From positions 186,001 to 250,000 of the forward strand of contig CP084612.1 of assembly GCA_025917655.1 (NCBI GenBank): a stretch of 64,000 nucleotides of DNA, written 5' to 3'. The stretch's first letter is position 1, and every line of letters starts with the position of its first letter. Position numbers and translations under genes: made by a program. Below, one piece after another: positions 1 through 11,316 of the stretch. The stretch comes from Chlorella sorokiniana (lineage: Eukaryota > Chlorophyta > Trebouxiophyceae > Chlorellales > Chlorellaceae). The notes below the pieces were generated by a model, which was not told the DNA's origin, ran no database searches, and worked only from the letters and a program-made list of their open reading frames with translations.

Positions 1-436
1 GCTTCAGCAGCACCGCATTGCTCTCTGATGCTTCTCCTGCGAGCAGAGAGGGCTGCGGAAGGCGTTTCTTCCACGCGCGTTGGCGACTCACGCTGGAACC
101 CTCGCAAGCTGGGAACGGTGTGATTGGGTAGACATTAACATGACGTGAATCTAAACGAGGGCACTGTTATCTCGGGCTTGCACTCGAACACGCAGGTTGG
201 TGTCGCAAGTGCCGGCAGTTGCGACGCTTGTTCTGCAGTCACGTTTGAACGTGTTTGCATGCATGTAGCCGCATTGCAATGCCGCAGCTGGGCCTGCCGC
301 AGCGCGAGGGCAGGCGACGCGGGGGTTGGCGGCCCTGCCCTCTTGCGGGCCCAGCCTTCCTCTCGCTGCAGCTCTTCATTGCTACCCCTTGCGCTGCAGA
401 GCCATGCTGCTGCTGCACTCCTTGTGTGCCTCCACT
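1..436. other. Left flank, no supported gene
   Basis: No conserved exon could be assigned. Open frames overlap in all registers, as expected from the base composition. This stretch probably holds the promoter and 5' end of the membrane-protein gene that follows; a short upstream exon cannot be excluded. Confidence 0.4.
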
Positions 437-2552
437 ATGGCTCTGGTATTTCTGGTGGCTCGTTCCAAAGCTTTGGCGGATGAGGAGGCTGCAACCGCTG
501 CCTGCGCCACCTCCTCGCTGCACCGCCGCCGCCGCCGCCCGCTGCGGCCGGGCGAGCACCCCACCATGCCCGCGGCGCCGCCGGCCCGGTCCCCGCCGTC
601 GATCCCCGCCTGCAGGTGTTGGCTGGACTGGTGGCTGTGCCGGTGCAGGTGAGGCTACAGAAGGGGGTGGGGGCCCACAGCCAGTGGCCGCCTGTCCCGC
701 CTGCCCACATGTCCACTTGCCACCTGGCACAGCCGCACCTCCTCTGGGTGCCACGGCCATCCCTTCGCCCTTTGAGCGCCATGTAGATCGACAAAAGGCA
801 GCTGAACTGTCCCAGCCGGGCATGCCTTTCACATGCACGCACTCACACACATCCCACCCCTTCCCCTCCCCCTGCCGCCCGCAAACCCCTCGCCCCAAAA
901 GCAACATCTCATCCCCAACCCACACACCCACCCACTTCATCCCAGGTGCTCGCAACGCTGCGCACGCCCATGGGCGACCGTGTCCAGGACCCGGGCGGCC
1001 TCGCCTCCATGGCCTCCCCCACCTCATCATCCTCCTGCTGGTGGTTGCGCTGCCCGCAGCCGCGCCGCGCTTGTACTCCAAGCACGCCAGCGTGCTGCGG
1101 GCCGCCACCCGCGCCGCCTTCTTCTCGCTGGGCACAATGCGGGACCCAGAGGACGTGCAGTCGGTGCTGCGGGTGAGAGCCGCGGTGGTGTGTATGGGGG
1201 TGGAAGGCATGCTGGCGATGCGTGGCTGCTTGTGGATTAGTGTGTGTGAGTCGAGGTTGTTGGAGAGAGCAGGAGCGGAGGGAGCTCGTGTCAGGTAGTG
1301 CAAAGCAGGATCGGACCGCCGCTCTGCATGTGGCATGCTGAGGCGCTCACACCGCCACACCACCCGGGCCGCCGTCGCCCTCGACCCCTGGAAACCCGTC
1401 CATCCAGCCGCGGTGCCTTCCCGTCTCTCTGTGCAGGGCCAGCCCTCTTCGCGGCCGCTGGGCGCATGGGCCGACCTCTTTGTGCTCACCCTGGGGGTGC
1501 GGGGGCTGGCGCTGCTGCTGGGGCCCCTCATCTGCCCGCTGCCGCTGCTGCCGCACCTGGTGCTGGCGGGCTATGCTGTGCAGGTGGGCGCGTGAGGGTG
1601 TGGCTGTGCTGGTGCGGGCGGTTGCGTGCCTGGCCTTGAGCGTAACCGAAGGAGCGACAGCGGGTGCATTTGGGGGTGCTACCTGTGGGTCAGGGGAGCA
1701 GCGCGGTGCCCGCAGCGGTAAGCAACGAGGGAGACCAGCGCCAGCGCCAAACCCCCTGCCAGCGCCCCACCTTCAAGTTCAACGCCGCCCCCCATTCCCC
1801 TCTGCCGCCCCGCGCAGCGCTGCCGCACGACGGCCGAGATGTGCGGGCTGCCCATGCTGGCGCACCCCGTGTGGCGCCGCCGCATAGCCTGGATGCACCG
1901 CGTGGCGGAGACGGTGCGTTGAGGCGGAAGAGGGTGTGGGAAAGGGGCACGGAAGCAGGGGGTCACCCATCGGCGGGATGGAAAGCTGTGGGGGCGGGTG
2001 GGGTGGGCTTTGGTGCAGTGGGCTGGGCCCCCTCCCACATCCCGCTTCTGCGGTTGGTATTGCTCCCCTTTCCTCCCCCACCCCCACCGCAGCTGCCCTT
2101 CCTGACGGCTCAGCCCGATCAGCTTGCAGCAGGAGGCGGCGACGGGCGCTCGCCCGCGGTGGACTGCCGCGTGTTCCTCACTTTCTTCCAAATCCTGCTG
2201 GGAGTTGTGCTGCCCACGCTTGCGCTGGCCCGCATGAACCGCCCGCTGGGCACCGCCGCGGAAGCGCCGCCAGATGCCCCCCAGCAGCGCAGACAACCGC
2301 GACGAGTCGGCCCCCGCACAACTGAGCAGGTTGCGCACGGCGGCGGCGGCGGCGACAGCTGCTGGGGCAAAGGCGGCGGCGGAGGCAGAGGCGGCGGTGC
2401 AGCACCTGTGCGGCATGCTCGCAGGGCGCGCGGGGTCGCTGCTGCTGGCTGCGGCAGCCTGGTGGGCGCTGCTCGGTTGGTGCTGGGTGCTGGCAACGGC
2501 CCTTGAGCAGCCCGGCGTCAGCGCGTGGCTTGGCGCCCCAACGACCTTGTAA
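437..2552 (+). CDS. Multi-pass membrane protein, unknown function
   Basis: A multi-exon gene encoding several hydrophobic segments. Recognisable parts are an N-terminal helix (MALVFLVARSKALAD), a segment near 1020-1170 with a hydrophobic run followed by a basic stretch (YSKHASVLRAATR), a hydrophobic exon near 1440-1585 (LTLGVRGLALLLG, LPLLPHLVLAGY), a cytosolic-looking exon near 1818-1910 (LAHPVWRRRIAWMHR), and two more hydrophobic segments near 2160-2250 and 2440-2500. The last frame ends in TAA at 2550-2552, overlapped by a TGTAA. The frame changes near 2276-2281 at a run of six C; with five C the reading would run straight from the fifth to the last hydrophobic segment. The start was chosen at the ATG before the first hydrophobic segment and is uncertain. 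I do not recognise the family, but the membrane part resembles that of the GAF-like gene at 53.8-56.1 kb. No function is proposed. Confidence 0.5.
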
Positions 2553-3560
2553 GTAATTTCAGCACTGCTGCTTGAGGAGACCAGTAATTGGGATTCAGAA
2601 ACTGAGATTTTCAGCCGACGCGCATCAGCGTCGCACTTCATCCTTGGTGTGCACTGGCCTTCTTGCTGTCCTGCATTATGCGGCCCTGTCCAGACCTCGA
2701 TGCATGTCAAGACTTGGCTCCTTGTTGCAGTGCACCACCCTTGTAAGGTTTCAGAGAGGCTGCAGGTACAGAGGGACTGGGAGCCGCTGCACTGCATGGC
2801 ATGTTTCAGGCGGCTGCGCAGGACCGAGGGCATGTACTCTTATAGTCGGACTGGGTTGCAGCAAGAACAGACGGATTGCCATTTGCGTGAGCAGGCACGG
2901 GCTGTGTGTGGCATGTTTGTGTCAAACGCGCATCCAGTTGCCGCCCGCGTGCGGGAGCGGCAGCAGCTCACTCAGTTGTTGCACACGTCACGCCGATTAC
3001 CCGCACTGTCTACCAGAGTGCTCAATAGCTCGAGTTTGCGTTTGCGACCTTCCGCCAGCCTGCCACTGCCAAGGAGGAAGCTCCTCGATCGCTTGCGCTC
3101 CAGCGCGAGATCACTTGCTCAGGCACCTTCCTCTATTGACGGGTCCCGCATCCCGCTCATCGCTTCATGCCTTCACAAGTGGTTGATTTCGCACTGCATG
3201 CATCATAAATGGCCCCAAACCTGGCCTGTTAGACCCTGACAAGTGCCGACGTGTTACGCCTCTCCCGCCAAACCACTGCCCAGAAGCGCGATCAGACCAG
3301 TTTGTGTCGATCGCTGAACAACTTCAAGTATGCCACATCACCGCTAGAGCCCGTCGTGCACCATGCAAAGGTGAGCCCTGCTCGGCGCGCGTATTGTCGC
3401 TTGAAGATGCTGCATTTTATTCCTGTGAGCCTTGAGATGGAATGTGGGCTGGGGGCGGCGCGCATGCGCTGCTAAATATGCGCGATGACTTGCGTACCCG
3501 TGCCCCCCCCGCGGGGCAAGCTCCTCAACTCGCCTGCCCCTGCATGGCTGCAGGCATCCC
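2553..3560. other. Intergenic, no supported gene
   Basis: Base composition drops slightly compared with the flanking genes. Open frames exist (for example 2572-3186), but none shows protein-like composition, splice structure or family resemblance. It probably holds the 3' UTR of the upstream gene and the promoter of the next. Confidence 0.4.
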
Positions 3561-6500
3561 GTGCACACGCGCGGCTCCCCCGACGGGGAGCCCAACTTTC
3601 GGGCCAGGGCCGCTTCAGCCAGGGCCCACAGTGCCCCGCCCCGCGCTGGCACTACCACGGTGCGCATGCGCCGCAGGGCGACCGGCGTCCTCCAGAACTT
3701 TTACTTTCCCATACTGGAAAAAGTGAATCGGGGACACTTTCAGCGCTGGCTGGACTACGCCGATGTGCAGCTGGGGCTGGAGCACGTGTTGGGTGACCCC
3801 ACCCAGGCCGCCGTCCCGCCTGCCAGCGCCGTGCTGAGCGAGGCGGAGCAGGAATGGGAGTTTGTGAGCTTCCTGCGCCGCCTCGACGGGCCCCTTACTC
3901 AGCGGGTGAGGCGCTGGGGGGTGGAGGGTGGCCGCCGGGGGAAGGGGGTGGGAGGCCGGACCTGCAGTGCGGTGCCCTGCTTTGTGTATCTTGCGGGACG
4001 TGTTGCCGCTGTGTCGGGACCCAGCACCTGCCGCGCAGCAAGGTCACACGCCCGCCGCGCCCTCACCCCCTCCCCTCCCCCACCCACCCAAATCATCCAC
4101 CTTCTTCAGCCACCCACGCCACCACCCCAAACTGACGCCGATGCCCGCACCACCATCGCCCCGCTCCTATCCTCCCTGCGCAGGCGGTGGCCGCCATGCT
4201 GGTGAAGGGCACAGCCGCCTTCCGCACCCTGGTCCGGTGAGATCCTTGCAGGCGGCGCCTCCAGGGCTGCTGCCTGCCAGCATCCCCGCTCGCGGCTCTT
4301 GCGCTTCAGCGGCGCACTGGCGCTGCCGCCGGCGGCTGACGGCCGGCCATTTCTCGCGGCCTTGCATGCTGATCCTTCTCACCCAGCCTGCTGCCGCCAC
4401 CGCTTCGCGCAGCGACGTGTGGCGTGTCCCGGAGCTGACACGCAAAGGAGCCTGGCAGGATGTTCAGGAGCAGCAGCGCAGGCTGGAGGCGGACCGCGCT
4501 GCCGCCGCAGCCGCCGCTGCGCCGCCGCCGCTGCAGGCCGCCACGCATGCGCAGCCGCCGCCCTCCACACCTGCCATCGCGCCCGCCGCCCCTCCCGGGC
4601 GCCCTCGCCGCAGGGCCAGCTGATGCAGTCCCAGGTGGGCTTGTGGCAGGGGAGGGGCTGCCGACCCTGGGCTAGCCCGTGCGCCTGGCTCCTTCAACTG
4701 CGGCGCTCCCCTCTAGTGTAGACGGACGGTGCTCCGTCCTGCCGCTCGCCCTGCTTTGCTTCCACTCCCGCAACGCCCCCGCGCCCCACTGCCCCCACAC
4801 GCCCGCGCTTTCCAAACCCAACCTGCAGTCTCCAGCCGCCAGGCCGCTGCTGGGGACGTGTGCTGCCCGGACAGGCAGTACCAGCCCCGGTACGGCGTCC
4901 CCGCACCTCTTCCGCCGCCCCGCCCCACCGCCCCGTTGGCGGCCAGGGCCGCGGCAAGGACCTCATGCGTCTCCTGCGCGCCGCCCCACCTGTCAAGCGC
5001 GCCGCCGAGGGCGAGGCGGCGCTGGCGGCGGCGCCAGCGGCTGCGCAGCGCCTGCGCCTGGCCGACCCGATGTGGCACCAGGCGAGCCGGCACTCTGCCA
5101 GCCGCCGCTGGCCGCCTGGCTGCACTGCTTCCTTCCCTCTGCACGCTGCTACCCAATCGTGTCTGCCGCCCGACCCCCGACACCTGTCCCCCTGCCCCTC
5201 TCCTTTCTCTCGTTCATCCAGGATTGTGGCTCAGCCGGCTTTGGAGGAACCAAGGCCGCCGCCGCCCCCGCCATCGCCATCTCCCCCGCTGTCTCCCTGC
5301 CGCGAGAGCAGTACCGCCGGTACCTGGCGGAGCTGCAGCTGGTGCAGGAGGCGGCGGCGGAGCGCGAGCGGTACAAGCGGATGGCCGCGGGCGACTCACC
5401 CGCCGCAGCTGACGCTGCCGCCGCCGCCTTTTACGTGGCCACAGAAGCGAGCTGCAGCAGCAGGCGCTGCTGGCGGTGTTTGATGAGGGGCAGGGTGGTT
5501 CGGCGCCGGACTGCGGCTCAAAGGCAGGCGGCGCTGGGCGCATGCACGGCTTTGAGCCCACCACCTCCACACACGCCTCCGCCCCCAACCGCCCCAATGG
5601 CGGCCCCGCCCCTTCCTTAAACCCACCTCCTGATGCCGCCAAGGTGGGCCGCAGCCCCGCTGCCCTCCCATGCAAGGAGAGCGCTGCACTTGCTGTGCCC
5701 TGACGGCGAAAAAACGACTCCAACCGCCTTCCCCCCCAAAAACACACGACGCAGGCCGCCTCCGCAAGCGCGCCGCTGCCCGCTGAGGTGCCCGTGGCAG
5801 CGCCCTCCGCTCTGGCTGCCCAGAACAGGGGCCTGGTCACCGCAGAGCAACACAGCCTGCTGGAGGAGTGTGGCCGGGCCGCGCTGGCACAAGCACCGCT
5901 TGGCGCTGACGCCGCCGCATTCGCCCAGCAGCATGTGCAAGCCAGCAGCGCTGTGCTGCTGTGGGAGGCTGAGCTGGCGGCTGGAGCCATCGCGGAGCAG
6001 GAGGGCGCAGCCGCCGCCGGGGCCATGGCGCACGGCGGCACCCTGCAGCCGCTGTCGCAGCTGCTGGCCCGGCCGCTGCCCGCGCCGCCACCTGCCCCCG
6101 CCCTGTGGCCCGCGCCTGCCGAGGAGGTGGGTGCATCGAGTGACCCCCTGCTTGCTGCAACTGCTGCCTTGGCGCAACCTGCTGGCTGTCTGCGACACTA
6201 CCAGCTGGCTGTCTTGCGTTCATCCGCAAACGTGATGTCACTTCACGCGCTGCGACTTTGTGACCCGGCCCCTTTCCCCTGCGTGCCGCAGATCGTGCCC
6301 GCCCTCACCCTCCCGGCCCCGCTGTGCCCGTGGCTGCCTCCACGTCCGCCGTCGTGCCGCTGCTGGCAGAGCCCAGCGCGGCGTCCTTCCCTGCCTGCGT
6401 CGCTGCCTCGGCAAGCGGGGCCGAGTCAGGCGTTGGCGGCCCCGTGGGCGCCGTCGATGCCACCGACTGTGCGGCGAGCAGCGTTCTCGCTGACTCGGGC

Positions 6501-6844
6501 TGGCTGGTGGGGCTTCCCCCGGCATCAGGTGGGCGGCGGGGGCGGATCTGCCAGGGCCGTGCCGTGCCCTGCCAACACCAGCCTTGCAGTGCCCCTCGTG
6601 CAACCGTTTCCAGTCGACCCACCGTTCCTCTCTGCGATGGCCACCATCTGTGCACATCGTGTTTGTCGGCGCCACGCGCCGCGCAACCCACCCACTCCCA
6701 CGCTCGGGGCCTTGCCTGCAGCGGCGAGCTGAGCTCTGACCAGGTGATGGACTGCGATGAAGCCGAGGCGCTGGCCGCGCCGTCGGCGCCACGCCCACCG
6801 CCGCCGACCAGGCTGCGCTGCCCGGGGCGGAGTTCGCCAGTTAG
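3561..6844 (+). CDS. Protein with repeated local module, copy 1 (unknown; possible DNA-binding)
   Basis: First member of a local gene family. Its module begins near residue 30 with a TG...FPIL pattern and HFQRWLDYADVQLGLEHV, followed by EWEFVSFLRRLDGPLTQR ending at 3903. A phase-0 intron follows, then exon AVAAMLVKGTAAFRTLVR (4184-4237), then a phase-2 intron (GTGAGA donor), then an exon near 4411 containing VPELTRKGAWQDVQ and a charged helix. The remainder (to a TAG at 6842-6844) is low complexity, rich in Ala, Pro and Gln, with a helix near 5300-5390 (REQYRRYLAELQLVQEA) and another near 5830-5990. The C-terminal part is acidic. Frame changes occur near 5435 and in the last exon; they are compatible with single-base errors. 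The module looks like a degenerate helix-turn-helix and faintly recalls RWP-RK, without the diagnostic motif. Start chosen at the first ATG before the module; uncertain. Confidence 0.5.
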
Positions 6845-7919
6845 GACTGGATTGCCTTGCTGCTGCGCTGAAGCAGCGCCCGGCCCAGCCCACAGCGCAA
6901 CACGTCAGAGAACCACAGCGAGGCCTTCAAGGCCACCGGTACCGTTTTCAAGCCGTGCAGGGCCATGTTGCGCAAGGCACCCCTCCTCTGCTTGCCTCCT
7001 CTAGCGTGCCATATGTTTGTGTCGAACCTGTGTGCAGCAGAGTGCTTGCCTTACGCGCCTTTGCCAAGCATTCCTCATTCTCATGCTTGTCTAGACATGA
7101 CATCCAGATCTGCAGATCATACAGATCTGCATGACATATGTGGCCACGCTGCCATGGCCTTTCGGGGTTGATTCTCCTTGCAGTTGTTCGCTGATACGCA
7201 CCAGACTGTGTGATTCTGGCCCAGTCTTTCTCGCAAGGCCTGCTGGGAGCACTGCTGGTGCGCTTTACGCAGCTGTGCAGGCAGCTGCAGCGGCGCTAGC
7301 GATGCTGCCATGCGATGAGCTGCCCTGGCAGGAGTTGTGGCTGCAGGATGAGGGCACGCCGCCTGCCCAAGGCGCTGCTGCCGCGGGCGAGTGGGGGCTG
7401 GCACAGCCGACGACTAGTCGCTGGCGCTCCTGCTGGCCTGAGTTTGAGCTGGAGCGCTGCGTAGTGCTAGCCGCTGCCAGCGCTGGCAGCGGCGGCGCCT
7501 GCAGGCGGCGCCTGCTGGCGTCGCCCCTTTCATTTCTGCCACCATCCTGCCCTTGGCTTGGTCTGTTGACGTTGCACAGCCAGTTGAGCTGCAGTAACTT
7601 TGTAATGGAACAATCATGAGCCAAGCAACAGCTCTGAGTCGCCCCTGTCGGCGCATGAGCGGCGGCCATGCCTGCCGTTTCAGCAAGCCATCGAGCCCGC
7701 CGTTTGCGTTCAATTTCGTGGAACGTCCGGTAACCACCCACGTGCAGAGCAGCGCTTGAACAGGCACGGAACGTGAGTCGCTTCTCCCCAGCTTCCAACC
7801 GTGCTGTGCCCTCCGCGTCAGGGGAAGGCGGCAGGTAGCGACCGTCCCTGCGCGTTCTACATAGCTGTGCTCAGGCTCCCTCTCGATTACTTTGAACAAC
7901 TAAACAACTGCGACCCGCC
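6845..7919. other. Spacer with one doubtful reading frame
   Basis: This follows the stop of the first module gene and precedes the start of the second. A plus-strand open frame at 7131-7619 contains an acidic, tryptophan-bearing stretch (DELPWQELWLQDEG) that looks more protein-like than its surroundings, but it has no family resemblance and no clear splice structure. It could be a small gene, an alternative last exon, or chance. A less GC-rich stretch near 7050-7200 is probably promoter or 3' UTR. Confidence 0.25.
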
Positions 7920-10595
7920 ATGGCCCCCAACACTGCTGCAGCCGCAAGGTAGGTTCACACTTGGGCCTGCTGCGGCAGCTAACCTGCTGCAGGCTGCCGC
8001 AAGAGGAAATCGCATAGCGCACAAATGCTGTGACGGCGAGTTGCAGCGCAGCGGGGTCTGGCTCGGCGGCAGGCCTCTGCAGGACTCGCCAAGCAGAGCA
8101 CCTCCCGCTCGTCGCTCATGTCGTCCTTCATCTTCTCGCAGGCTGATGAAGAACTCGAAGCACACTGCCCGGCGCGTCAAGCGGTGAGGCTTCAGCGCCG
8201 CCACTCGCGGCCGCCGCCCTGCCGCTGCAGGCCTTGCCAGCAATTGCTATGCAGCCTGTCGACCCCCTGCCTCCCTACTGCTTGCAGCCCCCTGGCAATG
8301 CACAAGCGTGGCGCACAGGGCACCCTGGCGCAATACCTGGACCGTGCGACGGCGGCGCTGGCGCTGCCGCGCGGCGCCGCTGCACACTTCCTGGCCACCT
8401 TTGCCGACGCGCACGGCGCCACGCACCACCGCTGGGTGCCGCGCAGCGACCGCTTCCCCAGCCTGTTCGCCCACAGCTGTGAGGCGCTGGCACATAAGCT
8501 GGGCTGGCGGCTGGTGGAGCAGAGCGCAGCCGATGGGGGGGCGGCGCCGCCGCCGCTGGCGAGGGCGAGGAGTTTGAGGCCGCCATACACTTTGTCCTCT
8601 CCCTGCCCTGCTCCCTGCCCCAAAAGGTGGGCCAAGCGCTGCGCAGCAGCTGTACTTTGTGGGCAGACAGCCCACCCGCCTGGTCTGCCGCTGTTGCATA
8701 CCTGACACCTGCCCTGGCCGTTCAGCTAACCTTGCTCTTCTTCCTCACCTTTGGCTGTGCCTCCTTCTGCGCAGGCGGTGGCGGCCATGCTCGGCGTCGG
8801 CGTGAAGCGCCTCCACTGCCTTCTTCGGTGAGACTGCTGGGCGTCTGCTGCCGTTGGCGCCATTCCAAGCTGCCCTGCTGCCTGCCAGCCCGCATGCCTG
8901 AGGCCTTGCCTGCCCCCCCCGCCCGCTACAACCGCACGTCGCTGCTTCAACGCTGTTGCTGCTGTACTGCCTGACGCCTGCGCTGCTGTGCTATTTCTGT
9001 ACCGCAGGAAGTACTACACGGTGGACCAAGAGGACGCCAACGAGTTGTGGCCCGCGGTACTGGAGGCGCTCCCTGCCGGGCAGCTGCGGCGGCGGGACCC
9101 CGCTGACGCAGAGCCGGGGCACAGCCTGGCCTCGCACTCAGCCAGCGTCACGGAACATGACGAAGACGACGAGGTATCCGAGCTGCGCAGCTGCAGCCGC
9201 GGCGGCGGCAGGAGCGCGGCCCAGCGGGCGCGGCGTGCAAGCGGGCGCTCCAAGCGCGTTCTGCGGGAGTGCGCAAGGCCGCGTCTGGGGGCAGCAAGCC
9301 CTCCGTAAGCAGTGCCTTAACTTCAATCCAGGTGGGAATGTTGCAGACGCAGGCGTGCCTTCCCATTGTGCGCCGCTTGCCTGCCTCGCTGGCAGCGCCA
9401 CTTGCCCGGCAGCACCCGCACTCGCTGTGGCCGCCTACCCTCACCCTGCTGTTCCCTGCTGTCCCCTGCAGTACACTTTCGTTGGTGACTCCAGCATCAC
9501 AGCGCCCGACAGCCCGCAGCCCACCGCCTGCGCGCCGGCCGCAGCTTGCATGCCCGCCGCCCGCGTGGCACACGCCCGCGCTGGCCTGGCCGCCGCCGCT
9601 GCTGGAGCCCGTCGCTGCGGGGAGCCTGCATGAAGCTGAGGAGGCTGCGCTGGCGCTGCTGGGCGACAGCGAAGACGACATGGATGCGCCGCTGGCCGCC
9701 TGTTGGGCTGCCATGCAGGCTGAAGCCAGGTGCTCGCCGCAGGCTGCCGCGCAGCTGGCGGCGATGGACGAGGACAACGCCCCCCAGCCCCGGCCTGAGC
9801 GCCATGTCAGCCACCGGCAGCTCCGCCGACTTTGCCCGCTTGCTTGCCTCGCCCAGCTGGTGAGTCAGCAGCAGCTGCGGTGCCGGGGGACGGGGTGCCT
9901 GGCTTCTCGCCCAGCTGTGCCTGCCAGCCCGCCCGCGTGCCCGCGCTCTACGCTCAGCACACTGCGCTGCTCCCCCTCCAGCAGCCTCACTCCGCCCCGC
10001 TGCCCCTCCCTCCTGTCCTGTTGCAGCAATGCCGGCGCCGCCGTTGACTCTCGGCGGGCAGACTCTCAGGACCTCCTCTGGATGCTGGTTGGGGATGAGG
10101 AGGAGTTCGGCGATGACTGGCTGGCCGAGTTTGCCGCCGGCCAGGGCCTGGACGGCGACGGAGCAGCGGCAGCTTCTGAGCAGGTGGGCAGCAGCCTCCC
10201 TCCCGACTTCGCTGGGGTGCCGCAGGCGGGAGCACCCGCGTGGCGGCTGCCTGCCCTGGTTTGCGAGACCTGCCGCGCTGACGTCCCTCTGTTTCGCCAC
10301 TCCCCCACCGCAGGCGCCCACTGCTGTTGCTACTGCGCACCAGCCTGACGAGCCCTGCACCGCCCACCCGGAGGCTTGGCTTGCAGCAACTGGGCCCGCC
10401 AGCTGGACGCCCGCTTGGACCTCCCACCCCACCCTTGCTATTACAACTCCCGCCCTTGCTTTTGGAACCCACTGCGCGGGCGCTGCTGCCAGCATGCTGC
10501 AGCCTTGCAGCGGCCACGGCAGCCAGCTTGAGAGCAGTGGCACCGCTGTGCCGGCGCAGCAACTCGACTGGATCATGCCCTTCCATTGCATCTGA
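7920..10595 (+). CDS. Protein with repeated local module, copy 2 (unknown; possible DNA-binding)
   Basis: Second family member, with the best-preserved exon chain. Exon 1 (7920-7948) encodes MAPNTAAAAR. Exon 2 adds a basic stretch, LMKNSKHTARRVKR, that could serve as a nuclear signal. The exon starting at 8288 carries the first half of the module (TFADAHGATHHRW, LFAHSCEALAHKLGWRLVE), then FEAAIHFVLSLPCSLPQK. A phase-0 intron follows, then AVAAMLGVGVKRLHCLLR (8775-8830), a phase-2 intron, and a third exon with TVDQEDANELWPAVLEAL. The rest is acidic and Ala/Ser-rich, with clusters such as HDEDDEV, GDSEDDMDA and GDEEEFGDDW, and ends AQQLDWIMPFHCI at a TGA (10593-10595). A basic N-terminus, compact helical module and long acidic tail are compatible with a transcription regulator, but that is inference. 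TGTAA lies 95 bases after the stop. Confidence 0.55.
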
Positions 10596-11316
10596 GGCCG
10601 CAGCGGTACCTCTGCTGGGCTGCGGGCGTCTTGCCCGCACTGAACGCTGCTTCACTCTGATCCCGCTGCTGCTTTGCTCTGTATCTCCATGTAAGACTGG
10701 CGCCTCAACATCATAAGCCATGCATTTGTTACAATATACAGTGCAGGAGGGAATGCGCCCGTGGGCGGTGGTGTTGGCACATAAAGAAAGCTGCTCCTCT
10801 TGGTCCCCTTCTCCCGCCGCCGCCCTGGTGGCGCCTGTGGGTAGGTGGGGACAGCGAGTTGAGGGATGGGATTTACCACTTGCACCATGAATAGATGATC
10901 GCGATGGCGCAGTAGGGAAGAAGAGTCGCAGGACTCCCCTTTGGGGCGGGACTCCGGGAGGGGGTGTGGCTGCTGCGACTGCTGCGTTCCAGCAACCGTG
11001 GGAGTTTCCCTCCACATCCCCACGTCGGATCAGAGTCTCTCCATGTCAAACAGCGCACCTCGTTAAACGGAAACCAACAACTTTAAAATTCGCCTTTGTG
11101 CGCAAGCAAGCGGCGCTCAGGGCAGTCGAGTGCGCCTGTGCAATAACGTCGAATCAAGGATTATAGCCTGGGGCGCCGCTAATCCCCCAGCAGCGCATGG
11201 TTCACTCTACCGCTAGGTGAGCGGCTTATTTATGTCAGGCAACGCCCTTGGATAGAGGTACATTGCTTTGCAAGCTTTCTGCCGACCGGGGTCCTTGCCG
11301 TGAAGCGTTGGTCAGG
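10596..11316. other. Intergenic, no supported gene
   Basis: Spacer between the second and third module genes. Lower GC in 10700-11250, with a short A/T-rich stretch (near 11060-11100), fits a 3' UTR followed by a promoter. Nothing else is seen. Confidence 0.4.
10690..10694 (+). terminator. Polyadenylation signal TGTAA
   Basis: TGTAA about 95 bases downstream of the preceding stop codon, the usual green-algal signal at a plausible distance. Confidence 0.4.
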
